Origin: Pusillimonas sp044464525
GTDB lineage: Bacteria; Pseudomonadota; Gammaproteobacteria; Burkholderiales; Burkholderiaceae_B
Reading direction: 5' to 3'
NCBI RefSeq assembly: GCF_044464525.1
Contig: NZ_JBIQLE010000013.1
Location: forward strand, 1 to 64,000
DNA: 64,000 nt
The notes beneath the pieces are model-generated. The model did not search any database. It saw nothing but the letters and a program-made list of their open reading frames with translations, and was not told the DNA's origin. Positions 17,899-25,441 of the stretch are shown one piece after another; position 1 is the first letter of the stretch, and every line of letters begins with the position of its first letter. The position numbers and the translations under genes were made by a program.

Positions 17899-17925
17899 GA
17901 CCGTTGCCCTTGAACGGCGACCGTG

Positions 17926-17965
17926 AAAAAACGACGCCTGCCCATATGGACAGGCGCCGTTTTTA
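17926..17965. terminator. Bidirectional terminator between the YceI gene and the small membrane gene
   Basis: A 13-bp stem (17930-17942 with 17948-17960) has A/T runs on both sides. Two positions are G-U pairs on the minus strand but A-C mismatches on the plus strand, so it is stronger for the reverse-strand gene at 17997-18215. Confidence 0.75.
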
Positions 17966-17996
17966 TGCCGGCCTTGCCTGAAAGGGAAGCTGCGTA

Positions 17997-18215
17997 TTAA
18001 AGCGCGCGCCTTCGATCGCGCTGCATGCCTTGGCCGATCAGGAAGATTACCAAGCCAGCAGCCAGCAGTATCCACATATTGGTCACAATTGTGATTACGG
18101 CCAAAACTATGGCGATCAGCCCGGTGACCAGAGCCGCGCTATTGCGCTGCCCCATTACCGCACCGATTGACAGGCCGATGAGAATGGCGGAAAGAAGGTT
18201 GTAGATGTAGATCAT
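17997..18215 (-). CDS. Small inner-membrane protein of unknown function
   Basis: The 72-residue product (MIYIYNLLSAILIGLSIG...) has two hydrophobic stretches, one at residues ~3-20 and a longer one at ~25-62 that could hold two spans, and a basic tail MQRDRRRAL. I do not recognise a family. AGGGGG 5 bases before the ATG at 18215 supports translation, and a terminator follows the stop. It is alone between the YceI pair and the Liv importer. Confidence 0.6.
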   Translation of the reverse strand: MIYIYNLLSAILIGLSIGAVMGQRNSAALVTGLIAIVLAVITIVTNMWILLAAGLVIFLIGQGMQRDRRRAL

Positions 18216-18345
18216 GGGGCCCCCTGTTTTTTTGTATATTGCGCGAATACCCGCGCGACGGCAATGTTGTTTACTGGCCTGGGGTAGGTGTCTACACACG
18301 AACCGGCCGGATTGATGCCCGTGAGTTTAGCATCAACCCGTGCCC

Positions 18346-19065
18346 TTATGCGCCACCCAGATAGGCGCGCCGCACGCCTTCGTCATTGATCAGTTGTTCG
18401 GCCGGCCCGCCAAGCGTAATACGCCCGCCTTCCAGCACATGGCCTTCGGACGACACCTTCAGGGCTGCGCGGGCATTTTGCTCGACCAGCAAGACCGAAA
18501 GACCACTATGGCGCAATTGTCCGATCTCGGCCAGAATCTCTTGCACGATCAGCGGTGCCAGGCCCAGGCTGGGTTCGTCGAGCATCAACAGGCGGGGCCG
18601 GCTCATCATGGCACGGCTCAAGGCCAGCATCTGGCGCTCGCCGCCCGACAGAGTATCGGCGCGCTGATCGCGCCTTTCGGCAAGACGGGGAAAACGCGCA
18701 TAGGCTTCATCCAGGGCCCGCCTCAATTCAGCGGCCGAGAGGCGGCGAACATAACTGCCCAGAACCAGGTTGTCGAGTACAGACATGTCGCCAAACAGCT
18801 CGCGCTGCTCTGGCACCAGGCAAAGTCCCATCTCGAGCCGTGTCTCGACGTCGAGCCAGCTGACGTCGATACCGTCGAAGAACACCTGGCCGCCAACGGC
18901 CGGCATCAAGCCCATCAATGTGGCCAACAGCGTGGTCTTTCCGGCGCCATTGGGGCCTATGACCGAGCTGATGTGGCCTTCTTCGAGGGTAAAGGAAACC
19001 CCGCGCACCGCTTCGACCTGGCCGTAGGCGACGTGCAGATCATTGACTTTCAACAATGTGCTCAT
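18346..19065 (-). CDS. livF: Branched-chain amino acid-type ABC transporter ATP-binding protein (LivF)
   Basis: The 239-residue ATPase has Walker A GPNGAGKT, signature LSGGERQMLALSRA, Walker B LLMLDEPSLGL and an H-loop (LLVEQNARA), all typical of LivF. The start overlaps the stop of the fused LivMG gene by 4 bases (ATGA), indicating translational coupling. With LivH, LivMG and the binding protein upstream it makes a complete Liv-type importer. Given its position after a molybdenum hydroxylase, the substrate may be an aromatic or heterocyclic acid rather than an amino acid; this is inferred from context. Confidence 0.93.
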   Translation of the reverse strand: MSTLLKVNDLHVAYGQVEAVRGVSFTLEEGHISSVIGPNGAGKTTLLATLMGLMPAVGGQVFFDGIDVSWLDVETRLEMGLCLVPEQRELFGDMSVLDNLVLGSYVRRLSAAELRRALDEAYARFPRLAERRDQRADTLSGGERQMLALSRAMMSRPRLLMLDEPSLGLAPLIVQEILAEIGQLRHSGLSVLLVEQNARAALKVSSEGHVLEGGRITLGGPAEQLINDEGVRRAYLGGA

Positions 19066-20849
19066 GCGTCGCTCCCAAGATAGGCGGCCTGCACCTGTGG
19101 ATCGGCACGCACCTCGTCAGGCCGGCCTTCCGCGATCTTGCTGCCGAAATTCATGACGACCAGGCGGTCTACCAAATTCATGACGAATTCCATATCGTGC
19201 TCTACGATCAGCACGGTTACTCCTTCGGATCGCAGGTTTTCAAGCAGGCGAGCCAAGGCCTGTTTCTCGAGAAGGCGCAAGCCGGCCGCGGGCTCATCCA
19301 ACATGATCAGCACTGGGTCCGCGGCCAGCGCGCGGGCAATCTCGACCAATCGCTGGGTGCCAAGCGGCAGGCTTCCGGCCATTTCGTATGCTTGGTCGGC
19401 CAAACCCACGCGCGTCAACTGATGCATCGCCTCGGCCATGATCCGCGACTCCTCTTCTCGGTCCAGATGCAGGCCGCCGCGCCATAATCCGCATTGCCCG
19501 CGGGCATGGGCGCCAAGTGCAACGTTGTCCAGAACCGTCATGCGCGGCCGCAGCTTTACATGCTGGAAAGTACGAGCCACCCCAAGCAAGGCGATCTCAC
19601 GTTGCGACTTGCCCTGCAGCGATAAGCCGAGAAATCGCACGGAGCCCGCACTTAGCGGCAGGGTGCCGGTCAGCAGGTTGAACAACGTGGATTTACCCGC
19701 GCCGTTGGGTCCGATCAGCCCTACGATTTCGCCCGCCTTCACATCGAACCCCACCTCGTTCACGGCCACCAGGCCGCCGAATCGCTTTGTGGCGCTTTCA
19801 ACGCTGAAAATAGGGCTGTCTTTGTCGGGCATGGCCCGGTGGGGAAGCCTGGCGGACGACGCCGGGAGAACCTTGGCCTTGCGGGTCGGGCGCAACCGTT
19901 CCGCAAGGCGCGCCAGCGGCCTGCCTATCCCGCCGGGCATGCGCTGCAGTATCACCAGGAACAACAAGGCGAAAATCAATGAGTTCACCTGCGCGCCCCG
20001 GCTGGTGACATATGGCAAGACATCCTGCAAGGTGTTGTTCAAGCCGATGTACAGGGTGGAGCCGATCAGCGCACTGCTTAGTTGCGACATGCCGCCGGCA
20101 ACCATCATGAATACGTAGTCGATACTGGCATGCAAGGAAAATGGGGTATGGCTGACAAACCGGTTTGCGTGGGCAAACAGCCAGCCCGCCACAGAAGCAT
20201 ACGCCGAGGCCAGCACGAACAGCATGAGGCGGACCCGAAAGGCATCCGCGCCGAAGCTTGCCATCAATATCGTTCCGCCCCGCAGCGCTCGAACCGTACG
20301 GCCGACCCGCGAACTGAGCAGGTTATACGCGAACCAGGCGCCGGCGAACACCAGTATCCAGATCAGCAGAAACATGGTTCGGGACTCATCAAGAGCCCAG
20401 GGCCCCACATGTATCGGAGGGATGCCGTCGATGCCGGTGTGGCTGCCCAGCGCTTGGGTATTGGCGAACACGAGCGGCACGGCGAGCCCCCATGCGATGG
20501 TGCTCAGGGCAAGATAATGGCCTCCGAGGCGCATGGTGACCGCCCCCACTATCCACGCACTGCCGCAGGTAAGCAACAAGCCCATGAACAACCCGGCCCA
20601 GGGCGATAAGCCTTGCGTGGTGCTAAGCCAGGCGGTCGTGTAAGCCGCAATACCCACAAATGCGGCCTGGCCGAAAGATTGGGCGCCGCCGATTCCTGAC
20701 ACAAGGATCAAGCCGACAACGACGAGGGCTGCGATGCCAATGTCGTTGAGCAAGGCGACATGAAAGCCGCCCAGGATTTGAGGCACGATGACAATCGGCA
20801 ATATCCATAGCAGCGGCATCATCGCGGAGGTCCAGGCATGTTGCTTCAT
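19062..20849 (-). CDS. Fused Liv-type permease and ATP-binding protein (LivM-LivG)
   Basis: The 595-residue protein combines an N-terminal LivM permease (about residues 1-315, eight or more hydrophobic segments) with a C-terminal LivG ATPase from about residue 345. The ATPase has Walker A GPNGAGKS, signature-like LPLGTQRLVEIARAL and Walker B LIMLDEPAAGL. A basic proline-poor linker (RPTRKAKVLP) joins the two. Such LivMG fusions occur in proteobacteria and here reduce the importer to four polypeptides. Starts and stops overlap both neighbours by 4 bases. Confidence 0.92.
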   Translation of the reverse strand: MKQHAWTSAMMPLLWILPIVIVPQILGGFHVALLNDIGIAALVVVGLILVSGIGGAQSFGQAAFVGIAAYTTAWLSTTQGLSPWAGLFMGLLLTCGSAWIVGAVTMRLGGHYLALSTIAWGLAVPLVFANTQALGSHTGIDGIPPIHVGPWALDESRTMFLLIWILVFAGAWFAYNLLSSRVGRTVRALRGGTILMASFGADAFRVRLMLFVLASAYASVAGWLFAHANRFVSHTPFSLHASIDYVFMMVAGGMSQLSSALIGSTLYIGLNNTLQDVLPYVTSRGAQVNSLIFALLFLVILQRMPGGIGRPLARLAERLRPTRKAKVLPASSARLPHRAMPDKDSPIFSVESATKRFGGLVAVNEVGFDVKAGEIVGLIGPNGAGKSTLFNLLTGTLPLSAGSVRFLGLSLQGKSQREIALLGVARTFQHVKLRPRMTVLDNVALGAHARGQCGLWRGGLHLDREEESRIMAEAMHQLTRVGLADQAYEMAGSLPLGTQRLVEIARALAADPVLIMLDEPAAGLRLLEKQALARLLENLRSEGVTVLIVEHDMEFVMNLVDRLVVMNFGSKIAEGRPDEVRADPQVQAAYLGSDA

Positions 20850-21889
20850 TCTTCACTCTCTTCTTCGTGATGGGCGGTCAGGCCGGAGCGGATCACCAGG
20901 ATCGGTATAAGCAGCCCAAAGACGATGGCGTCCTTCAAGCCGCTGTTCCAGAACGACGCATAGCTTTCAGCCACGCCGACCAGCAATGCGCCCAGGGCGG
21001 TCAGGGGATAGCTGACCAGGCCGCCTATGATGGCTGCGACAAAGGCCTTGAGGGTGAGTATGAGACCACTGTCGTAATAGATGGTGGCGACCGGCGAAAT
21101 GAGCACGCCGACAATTCCGGCCAGCAAGGCCGCGATAACGTGCGCGATCGTGGCCGTGAACGCCGGGCGTATGCCGACCAGCCGGGCGCCGGTGGGGTTG
21201 GATGCCGTGGCGTGCAGCACCTTGCCCATGCGGGTGCGCTGTAAGGCCACATAAAACAACAAGGCCAACACGATGGCCACGCCAATGGTAAGCAGAGTCT
21301 GGTAATTAAGAACCAGGTTCTCGGACAAAGCGATAGACCCGCCAAGAGAAGCCTTGGTCCGCAGCCCCTCGGGACCAAACCATAAAAGGCCGAGGCCGGC
21401 CAGCACCAAGTCGAGCACGAGCGATACGATGAGCAGCGCCAGCACAGACGCGTTGGCGATCGGACGCAAAGCGACCCGTTCAATGAGCGGCCCCAGCGGC
21501 ACGGCCAGCAAAATAGCCGCTACCACACGCAGCGCCGAGGAATCTTGGCCTGCCGCCCAATAGGCCAATGCACAGGGTAAAAGCGGCAGCACCAGCCAAT
21601 GCAACAGGACGCGCGGCAAACGATTCCAAGTGTGGCGCCGGATGATCTGGGCAAGCTCCATGAGCAAGGCCACGGCCACGAACAGACAGATCAGGTTGAT
21701 CGACGCCGGCATGCGGCCAAGCTCCATGGCTCCGAGGCTTAGCGCTGAAAAAACCGCGACGCTTCCAAAAGGAACAAAGATCACCCGAGTAACCGAGAAG
21801 ATCAGCACCAGGCCCAGGCCGATAATGAGATATATAGCCGCCCACGCCAAACCATCGGCCAGCAATATCATTGCAATAGTGGAATCCAT
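20846..21889 (-). CDS. livH: Branched-chain amino acid-type ABC transporter permease (LivH)
   Basis: The 347-residue membrane protein has about nine hydrophobic segments and the LivH conserved regions GLGLVLIFSVTRVI near the start and ATASNPTGARLVGI in the cytoplasmic loop that contacts the ATPase. It is somewhat longer than typical LivH (~300) because of extra hydrophobic sequence in the first half. It follows the binding-protein gene after a 123-base gap that holds a hairpin terminator, an arrangement that lets the binding protein be made in excess. Confidence 0.9.
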   Translation of the reverse strand: MDSTIAMILLADGLAWAAIYLIIGLGLVLIFSVTRVIFVPFGSVAVFSALSLGAMELGRMPASINLICLFVAVALLMELAQIIRRHTWNRLPRVLLHWLVLPLLPCALAYWAAGQDSSALRVVAAILLAVPLGPLIERVALRPIANASVLALLIVSLVLDLVLAGLGLLWFGPEGLRTKASLGGSIALSENLVLNYQTLLTIGVAIVLALLFYVALQRTRMGKVLHATASNPTGARLVGIRPAFTATIAHVIAALLAGIVGVLISPVATIYYDSGLILTLKAFVAAIIGGLVSYPLTALGALLVGVAESYASFWNSGLKDAIVFGLLIPILVIRSGLTAHHEEESEE

Positions 21890-21956
21890 CCGGGAACCGT
21901 CTATCGTTAGGTTTATATAGACCGCCTTGCACGCGGGCGCAAGGCGATCCTTAGTG

Positions 21957-22001
21957 AAAAAAGCATGGAACGCACCACGTGTTCCTGGCGGTGCGCTCCA
22001 T
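21957..22001 (-). terminator. Hairpin (attenuator) between binding-protein and permease genes
   Basis: On the minus strand the arms 22001-21990 and 21976-21965 form a 12-bp stem with one G-U pair, a 13-base loop and a following run of six T. It lies inside the presumed operon, so it probably reduces rather than abolishes read-through into the permease genes. Confidence 0.72.
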
Positions 22002-22012
22002 CTTCATTAAGA

Positions 22013-23185
22013 CTACTGCAGCACCCAGTTGCCCTTTTCAAGCTTGACGATAACGACAGAGCTCTTGTCTGTACCGTAGGCGGTATCGGGAGCAAAACTG
22101 AAAACCCCTTCTGTTGCGGCAAGATCGGAAGTTGACTTGATGGCATCCCGCAACGCGGTACGGTATTCGGGAGTACCCGGTTCGATATCGGCCGGCACCC
22201 GCTTGGCCGCTTCAACCACAATCAGCCACGCGTCAAAGGCATAGGCCGAGAACACGTCGTAAGGTTTTTCGTCATGCACGGCCTCATAGGCCGCGGAATA
22301 CTTCTCGATGATTTCTTTGCTGGGATTATCCGCAGGCAGTTGCTCGCCCACCAGTGCGGGGCCTGTCGGTACGATCAGGCCTTCTCCGGCCTCGCCAACC
22401 AGTTGGACGAACTCGGGGCTGAGAATGGCATGCGTGCCGTAGATTGCGCCTTTATATCCCCGCTCATGCAAACCGATGTATGGCAAGGCGCCTGGCGTTC
22501 CAGCCCCGCCACCGAGAACAGCATCCGGCTTGGCGGCTATCACTTTCAACACCTGGGCCGCGACGGAATTGTCGGAGCGCGCATAGCGCTCGTTAGCCAC
22601 GACTTCGATGCCCGCTTCCTTGGCGTATTGGTTCAGGGCAGCGTAGGCAACATCACCCCAGGCGTCGGCAAACCCGATGTAGCCCACCGTCTTGACACCG
22701 TTGCGCTTCATCTCGTCGACCACAGCCGAAACCATGGTATGACCAGACTGCGTGGTCGTAACGGCCCATGCCGCGGCATCGTCCTTCAGTTCGATCGGTG
22801 TGAACGAAACCAGAGGCGTCTGCTCTTCACGAGATACTGTCGCCAGCGCCATTGCGCCCGGAACGCTGCTGGTACCGATCAGGACGTCGACCTTGTCCTG
22901 GCTGATCAGCTTACGGGCATTGCGGGTTGTCATGGAAGGATTGGACGCATCATCCAACTGAATGATCTTCAACTGATGGCCGTTGACCGTATCCTGATAC
23001 TGGACGCCGGCCTTGATGCCGTCCACGGTGCTTAGACCCTGGGCGGCAACCGGGCCCGACAGGGGCAGAATCACGCCCACTTTGATGTCGGCCGCATGTG
23101 CGGCCGTTCCGGCGGCAAACAGGCCTGCAATGGCGACCCGGCTGATGAGCCGCAGGGCACAGCCTCTTTTAAAATGCTGAAACAT
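22013..23185 (-). CDS. ABC transporter substrate-binding protein (LivK/HAAT family)
   Basis: The 390-residue periplasmic protein has a signal peptide (basic start, then IAGLFAAGTAAHAA) and a type I periplasmic-binding fold: VGVILPLSGPVAAQG at the first strand, DDASNPSMTTRNARKLI, then VLIGTSSVPGAMA. AGGAG precedes the ATG. It belongs to the family that binds branched-chain amino acids, amides and aromatic acids. Its place directly after the molybdenum hydroxylase genes (96 bases) suggests it captures the substrate of that enzyme or a related compound; no direct evidence in sequence fixes the ligand. Confidence 0.92.
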   Translation of the reverse strand: MFQHFKRGCALRLISRVAIAGLFAAGTAAHAADIKVGVILPLSGPVAAQGLSTVDGIKAGVQYQDTVNGHQLKIIQLDDASNPSMTTRNARKLISQDKVDVLIGTSSVPGAMALATVSREEQTPLVSFTPIELKDDAAAWAVTTTQSGHTMVSAVVDEMKRNGVKTVGYIGFADAWGDVAYAALNQYAKEAGIEVVANERYARSDNSVAAQVLKVIAAKPDAVLGGGAGTPGALPYIGLHERGYKGAIYGTHAILSPEFVQLVGEAGEGLIVPTGPALVGEQLPADNPSKEIIEKYSAAYEAVHDEKPYDVFSAYAFDAWLIVVEAAKRVPADIEPGTPEYRTALRDAIKSTSDLAATEGVFSFAPDTAYGTDKSSVVIVKLEKGNWVLQ

Positions 23186-23281
23186 GATTTATCTCCTCTT
23201 CTCGTATATGAGATTTTTTCGGACCTTTTTGTTGATGTGCGATCGACTCGGTCCGCCAGTCGTTTCGGGAAACCAGCTATT

Positions 23282-24091
23282 TCAACTGCGGCCTGCAAGC
23301 ACCTCGCGCAACCACTCCTGGCACTGGCCCGCAGCCTCTACAGGCCATTCGACGGATATAGTGCGATCAAGCTGCCTGATCTCTACCCGTATCACTGACG
23401 ACGCACTGGCATTCGTTCGGCCGACAACGGCACGGTTAGCACCCAATAAACGGGAGAACCAGCCCTTGGGTTCGGCTTGCTCAGATGCTTTGGCGTCGGC
23501 AGTTGCCGCTTCAGCTTGTATCGGCCGCGACGTCTCGCCGCCGGAGGCGGCGGCTACCTGAGGCCGGGCCGATGTATCGGGCCGGATGCCCGCTCCGGCG
23601 GAAGGCTTTTCAGCCGGAGCGGGAGAAGCAGCGTCAACCTCGGGCCCGCCCTCGATCCGCTGAGCCAGGTTTTTCCCAAACTCGTCCCACATACGGTCGG
23701 CTTTAGTCTTCATGACGGACAGGCCAAAGGTGCCAAGCCGCCCGAGCAAGTCGACGTTCACCCTGATCTTCAGTTCAGTGCCGCCCTCGGGCGTTTCGTT
23801 CAAGAACACCTCTGTAGTCTGTTTCAGCGAGCTCGCCACGGAAGCGTCTTCTCCGGTACCCTCGGCACGCAGATACTCAGGCTCGCGCTGCTCGACAATC
23901 TTGGTGTTGAGCTTGAACTTGGCGCTGATGAAGGAAATTTTCACCTTCATCAGCGCGGCATATTCAGTCGGGCTGATGACATCGATCGACTGCATGCCCG
24001 GCACGGCGCCCGTCATCACGTGAGGATCCATCAACATGGCCCATACGCGCTCTCGCGCAGCTGAAACGGTCAGTGTTTTTTCAATTTCCAT
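23282..24091 (-). CDS. CoxG-like SRPBCC protein with C-terminal extension
   Basis: The 269-residue protein begins with a CoxG/SRPBCC domain (residues ~1-150: MEIEKTLTVSAARERVWAML, DPHVMTGAVPGM, VDLLGRLGTFG). The family helps mature or anchor molybdenum hydroxylases such as CO dehydrogenase. A Pro/Ala-rich linker of ~60 residues follows, then a separate ~60-residue C-terminal segment (WFSRLLGANR... VEWPVEAAGQCQEWL) that I do not recognise. The gene overlaps the small-subunit gene by 11 bases. The extension is longer than the basic family length of ~150-200. Confidence 0.85.
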   Translation of the reverse strand: MEIEKTLTVSAARERVWAMLMDPHVMTGAVPGMQSIDVISPTEYAALMKVKISFISAKFKLNTKIVEQREPEYLRAEGTGEDASVASSLKQTTEVFLNETPEGGTELKIRVNVDLLGRLGTFGLSVMKTKADRMWDEFGKNLAQRIEGGPEVDAASPAPAEKPSAGAGIRPDTSARPQVAAASGGETSRPIQAEAATADAKASEQAEPKGWFSRLLGANRAVVGRTNASASSVIRVEIRQLDRTISVEWPVEAAGQCQEWLREVLAGRS

Positions 24092-24560
24092 GATTCATTT
24101 CTTTTGCAGCGTGCAGAATCGATTCGACGATCTGGGTATAGCCTGTGCAACGGCACAGATTCCCCGACAGGCCTCGCTGCACTTCTTCGATGCCCGGATT
24201 CGGATTGTGCTTCAGCAAATCGCACGACGCCATGATCATGCCCGGCGTGCAGTAGCCGCATTGCAGCCCGCCGCATTCCAGAAAGCTTTCTTGCAAGGGA
24301 TGCAACTGGTCGCCCTGCGACAGGCCTTCTATGGTGGTGATGGCGCGGCCGTCAACCTGCGCAGCAAACATCAAGCATGACTTGACCACCTCGCCGTCAA
24401 GCAAAATGGAACAGGCTCCGCAGACTCCGGTTTCACAACCGCGCTTGGTGCCGGTAAGGTGCAGGTCGTCTCGCAGGAAATCCGAGAGCATCCGGCCTGT
24501 GGGTACGTCGAGCGAGTGGGTTTCACCGTTGACGGTGCATTCAATGTGATGTGTGGTCAT
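24081..24560 (-). CDS. Molybdenum hydroxylase small subunit, two [2Fe-2S] clusters (CoxS-like)
   Basis: The 159-residue iron-sulfur subunit has the plant-type cluster cysteines in RGCETGVCGACSILLDG plus the fourth in VVKSC, and the second cluster in the helical domain as CGYCTPGM and CRCTGY. It passes electrons from the molybdenum site to FAD in the medium subunit. AAGGAG precedes the ATG, which overlaps the medium-subunit stop by 4 bases. Gene order large-medium-small-CoxG on the minus strand is one operon. Confidence 0.95.
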   Translation of the reverse strand: MTTHHIECTVNGETHSLDVPTGRMLSDFLRDDLHLTGTKRGCETGVCGACSILLDGEVVKSCLMFAAQVDGRAITTIEGLSQGDQLHPLQESFLECGGLQCGYCTPGMIMASCDLLKHNPNPGIEEVQRGLSGNLCRCTGYTQIVESILHAAKEMNHGN

Positions 24561-25441
24561 GTCCCGACTCCTTCATCGATGGACAATTCAAACAATTCGC
24601 AAATGCTGCGGCGGACCACGGCGCGCACCATGTCGCGCCGATACTCGGCACTGCCGCGCGAGTCGGAAATAGGCTCGATGTCTCGAGCCGCTATATCCGC
24701 GGCTTCGGCTGCTGCCTGGATGCTTATTGCTCGACCCTGAAGATATTCTTCGGCTCGGCGCAAACGAACCGGCATGGGGGTCGACGCACCCACAGCCAAT
24801 CGCGCATCGCGGCACTCGGCGCCTTCAGGGCGCGCCACCAGCGCGACGCTGACCAACGGCCGATGCTCGGCGGCGGTACGCAGGAAACGGCTGTAGATAC
24901 CCTTGGCGCCAGCCGGCAGCGGCGGAACACGAACCTCGATCAAGACCTCATCCGGCTCGAGTGCGGTTTCGAAAAAATCCACTATGAACTCTTCCAGGGG
25001 AAGAGTGCGCTCGCCGCGCGAACTTCCCAGCACGACGGATGCATCCAGAGCCAACAAACAGGCAGGAGGATCGGTGGAAGGATCGCCATAGCAAAGATTG
25101 CCGCCGATGGTGCCTTGGTTACGCACTTGCGGGTTCGCGACGCGCTCGGCCATGCCGGCCAGCACCGGATAATGTTGGCGTACGACAGGCGAATTTGCGA
25201 TATCTGCATGCCGCGACAGCGCGCCGATGCGCAAACCGGATTCGGCGTCAAACTTTATGCCGCGCAGCCGCTCTATCTTGGCCAGCGATATCAGATGGCT
25301 GGGTTGCAGCATTCGCTGCCGCATCGTCAGTATCAAGGCCGTTCCACCGGCACTCAGCCGTGGGTCCTCATCTTCGAGTTCGACCAGCATCCGGCTGGCC
25401 TCTTCGACGGAGGCCGGCTCCAGGTAATGAAAGTCACGCAT
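24557..25441 (-). CDS. Molybdenum hydroxylase FAD-binding medium subunit (CoxM-like)
   Basis: The 294-residue FAD subunit has the family motif regions LSAGGTALILTMRQRM near the start and TIGGNLCYGDPSTDPP (the second flavin-binding motif), then a CO-dehydrogenase flavoprotein C-terminal domain. No extra 4Fe-4S insertion of the 4-hydroxybenzoyl-CoA reductase type is seen. AAGGAGG 9 bases upstream fixes the start at 25441, giving the conserved MRDFHYLEP; the frame extends further but inside the large-subunit gene. It overlaps the large-subunit end by 8 bases. Confidence 0.94.
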   Translation of the reverse strand: MRDFHYLEPASVEEASRMLVELEDEDPRLSAGGTALILTMRQRMLQPSHLISLAKIERLRGIKFDAESGLRIGALSRHADIANSPVVRQHYPVLAGMAERVANPQVRNQGTIGGNLCYGDPSTDPPACLLALDASVVLGSSRGERTLPLEEFIVDFFETALEPDEVLIEVRVPPLPAGAKGIYSRFLRTAAEHRPLVSVALVARPEGAECRDARLAVGASTPMPVRLRRAEEYLQGRAISIQAAAEAADIAARDIEPISDSRGSAEYRRDMVRAVVRRSICELFELSIDEGVGT

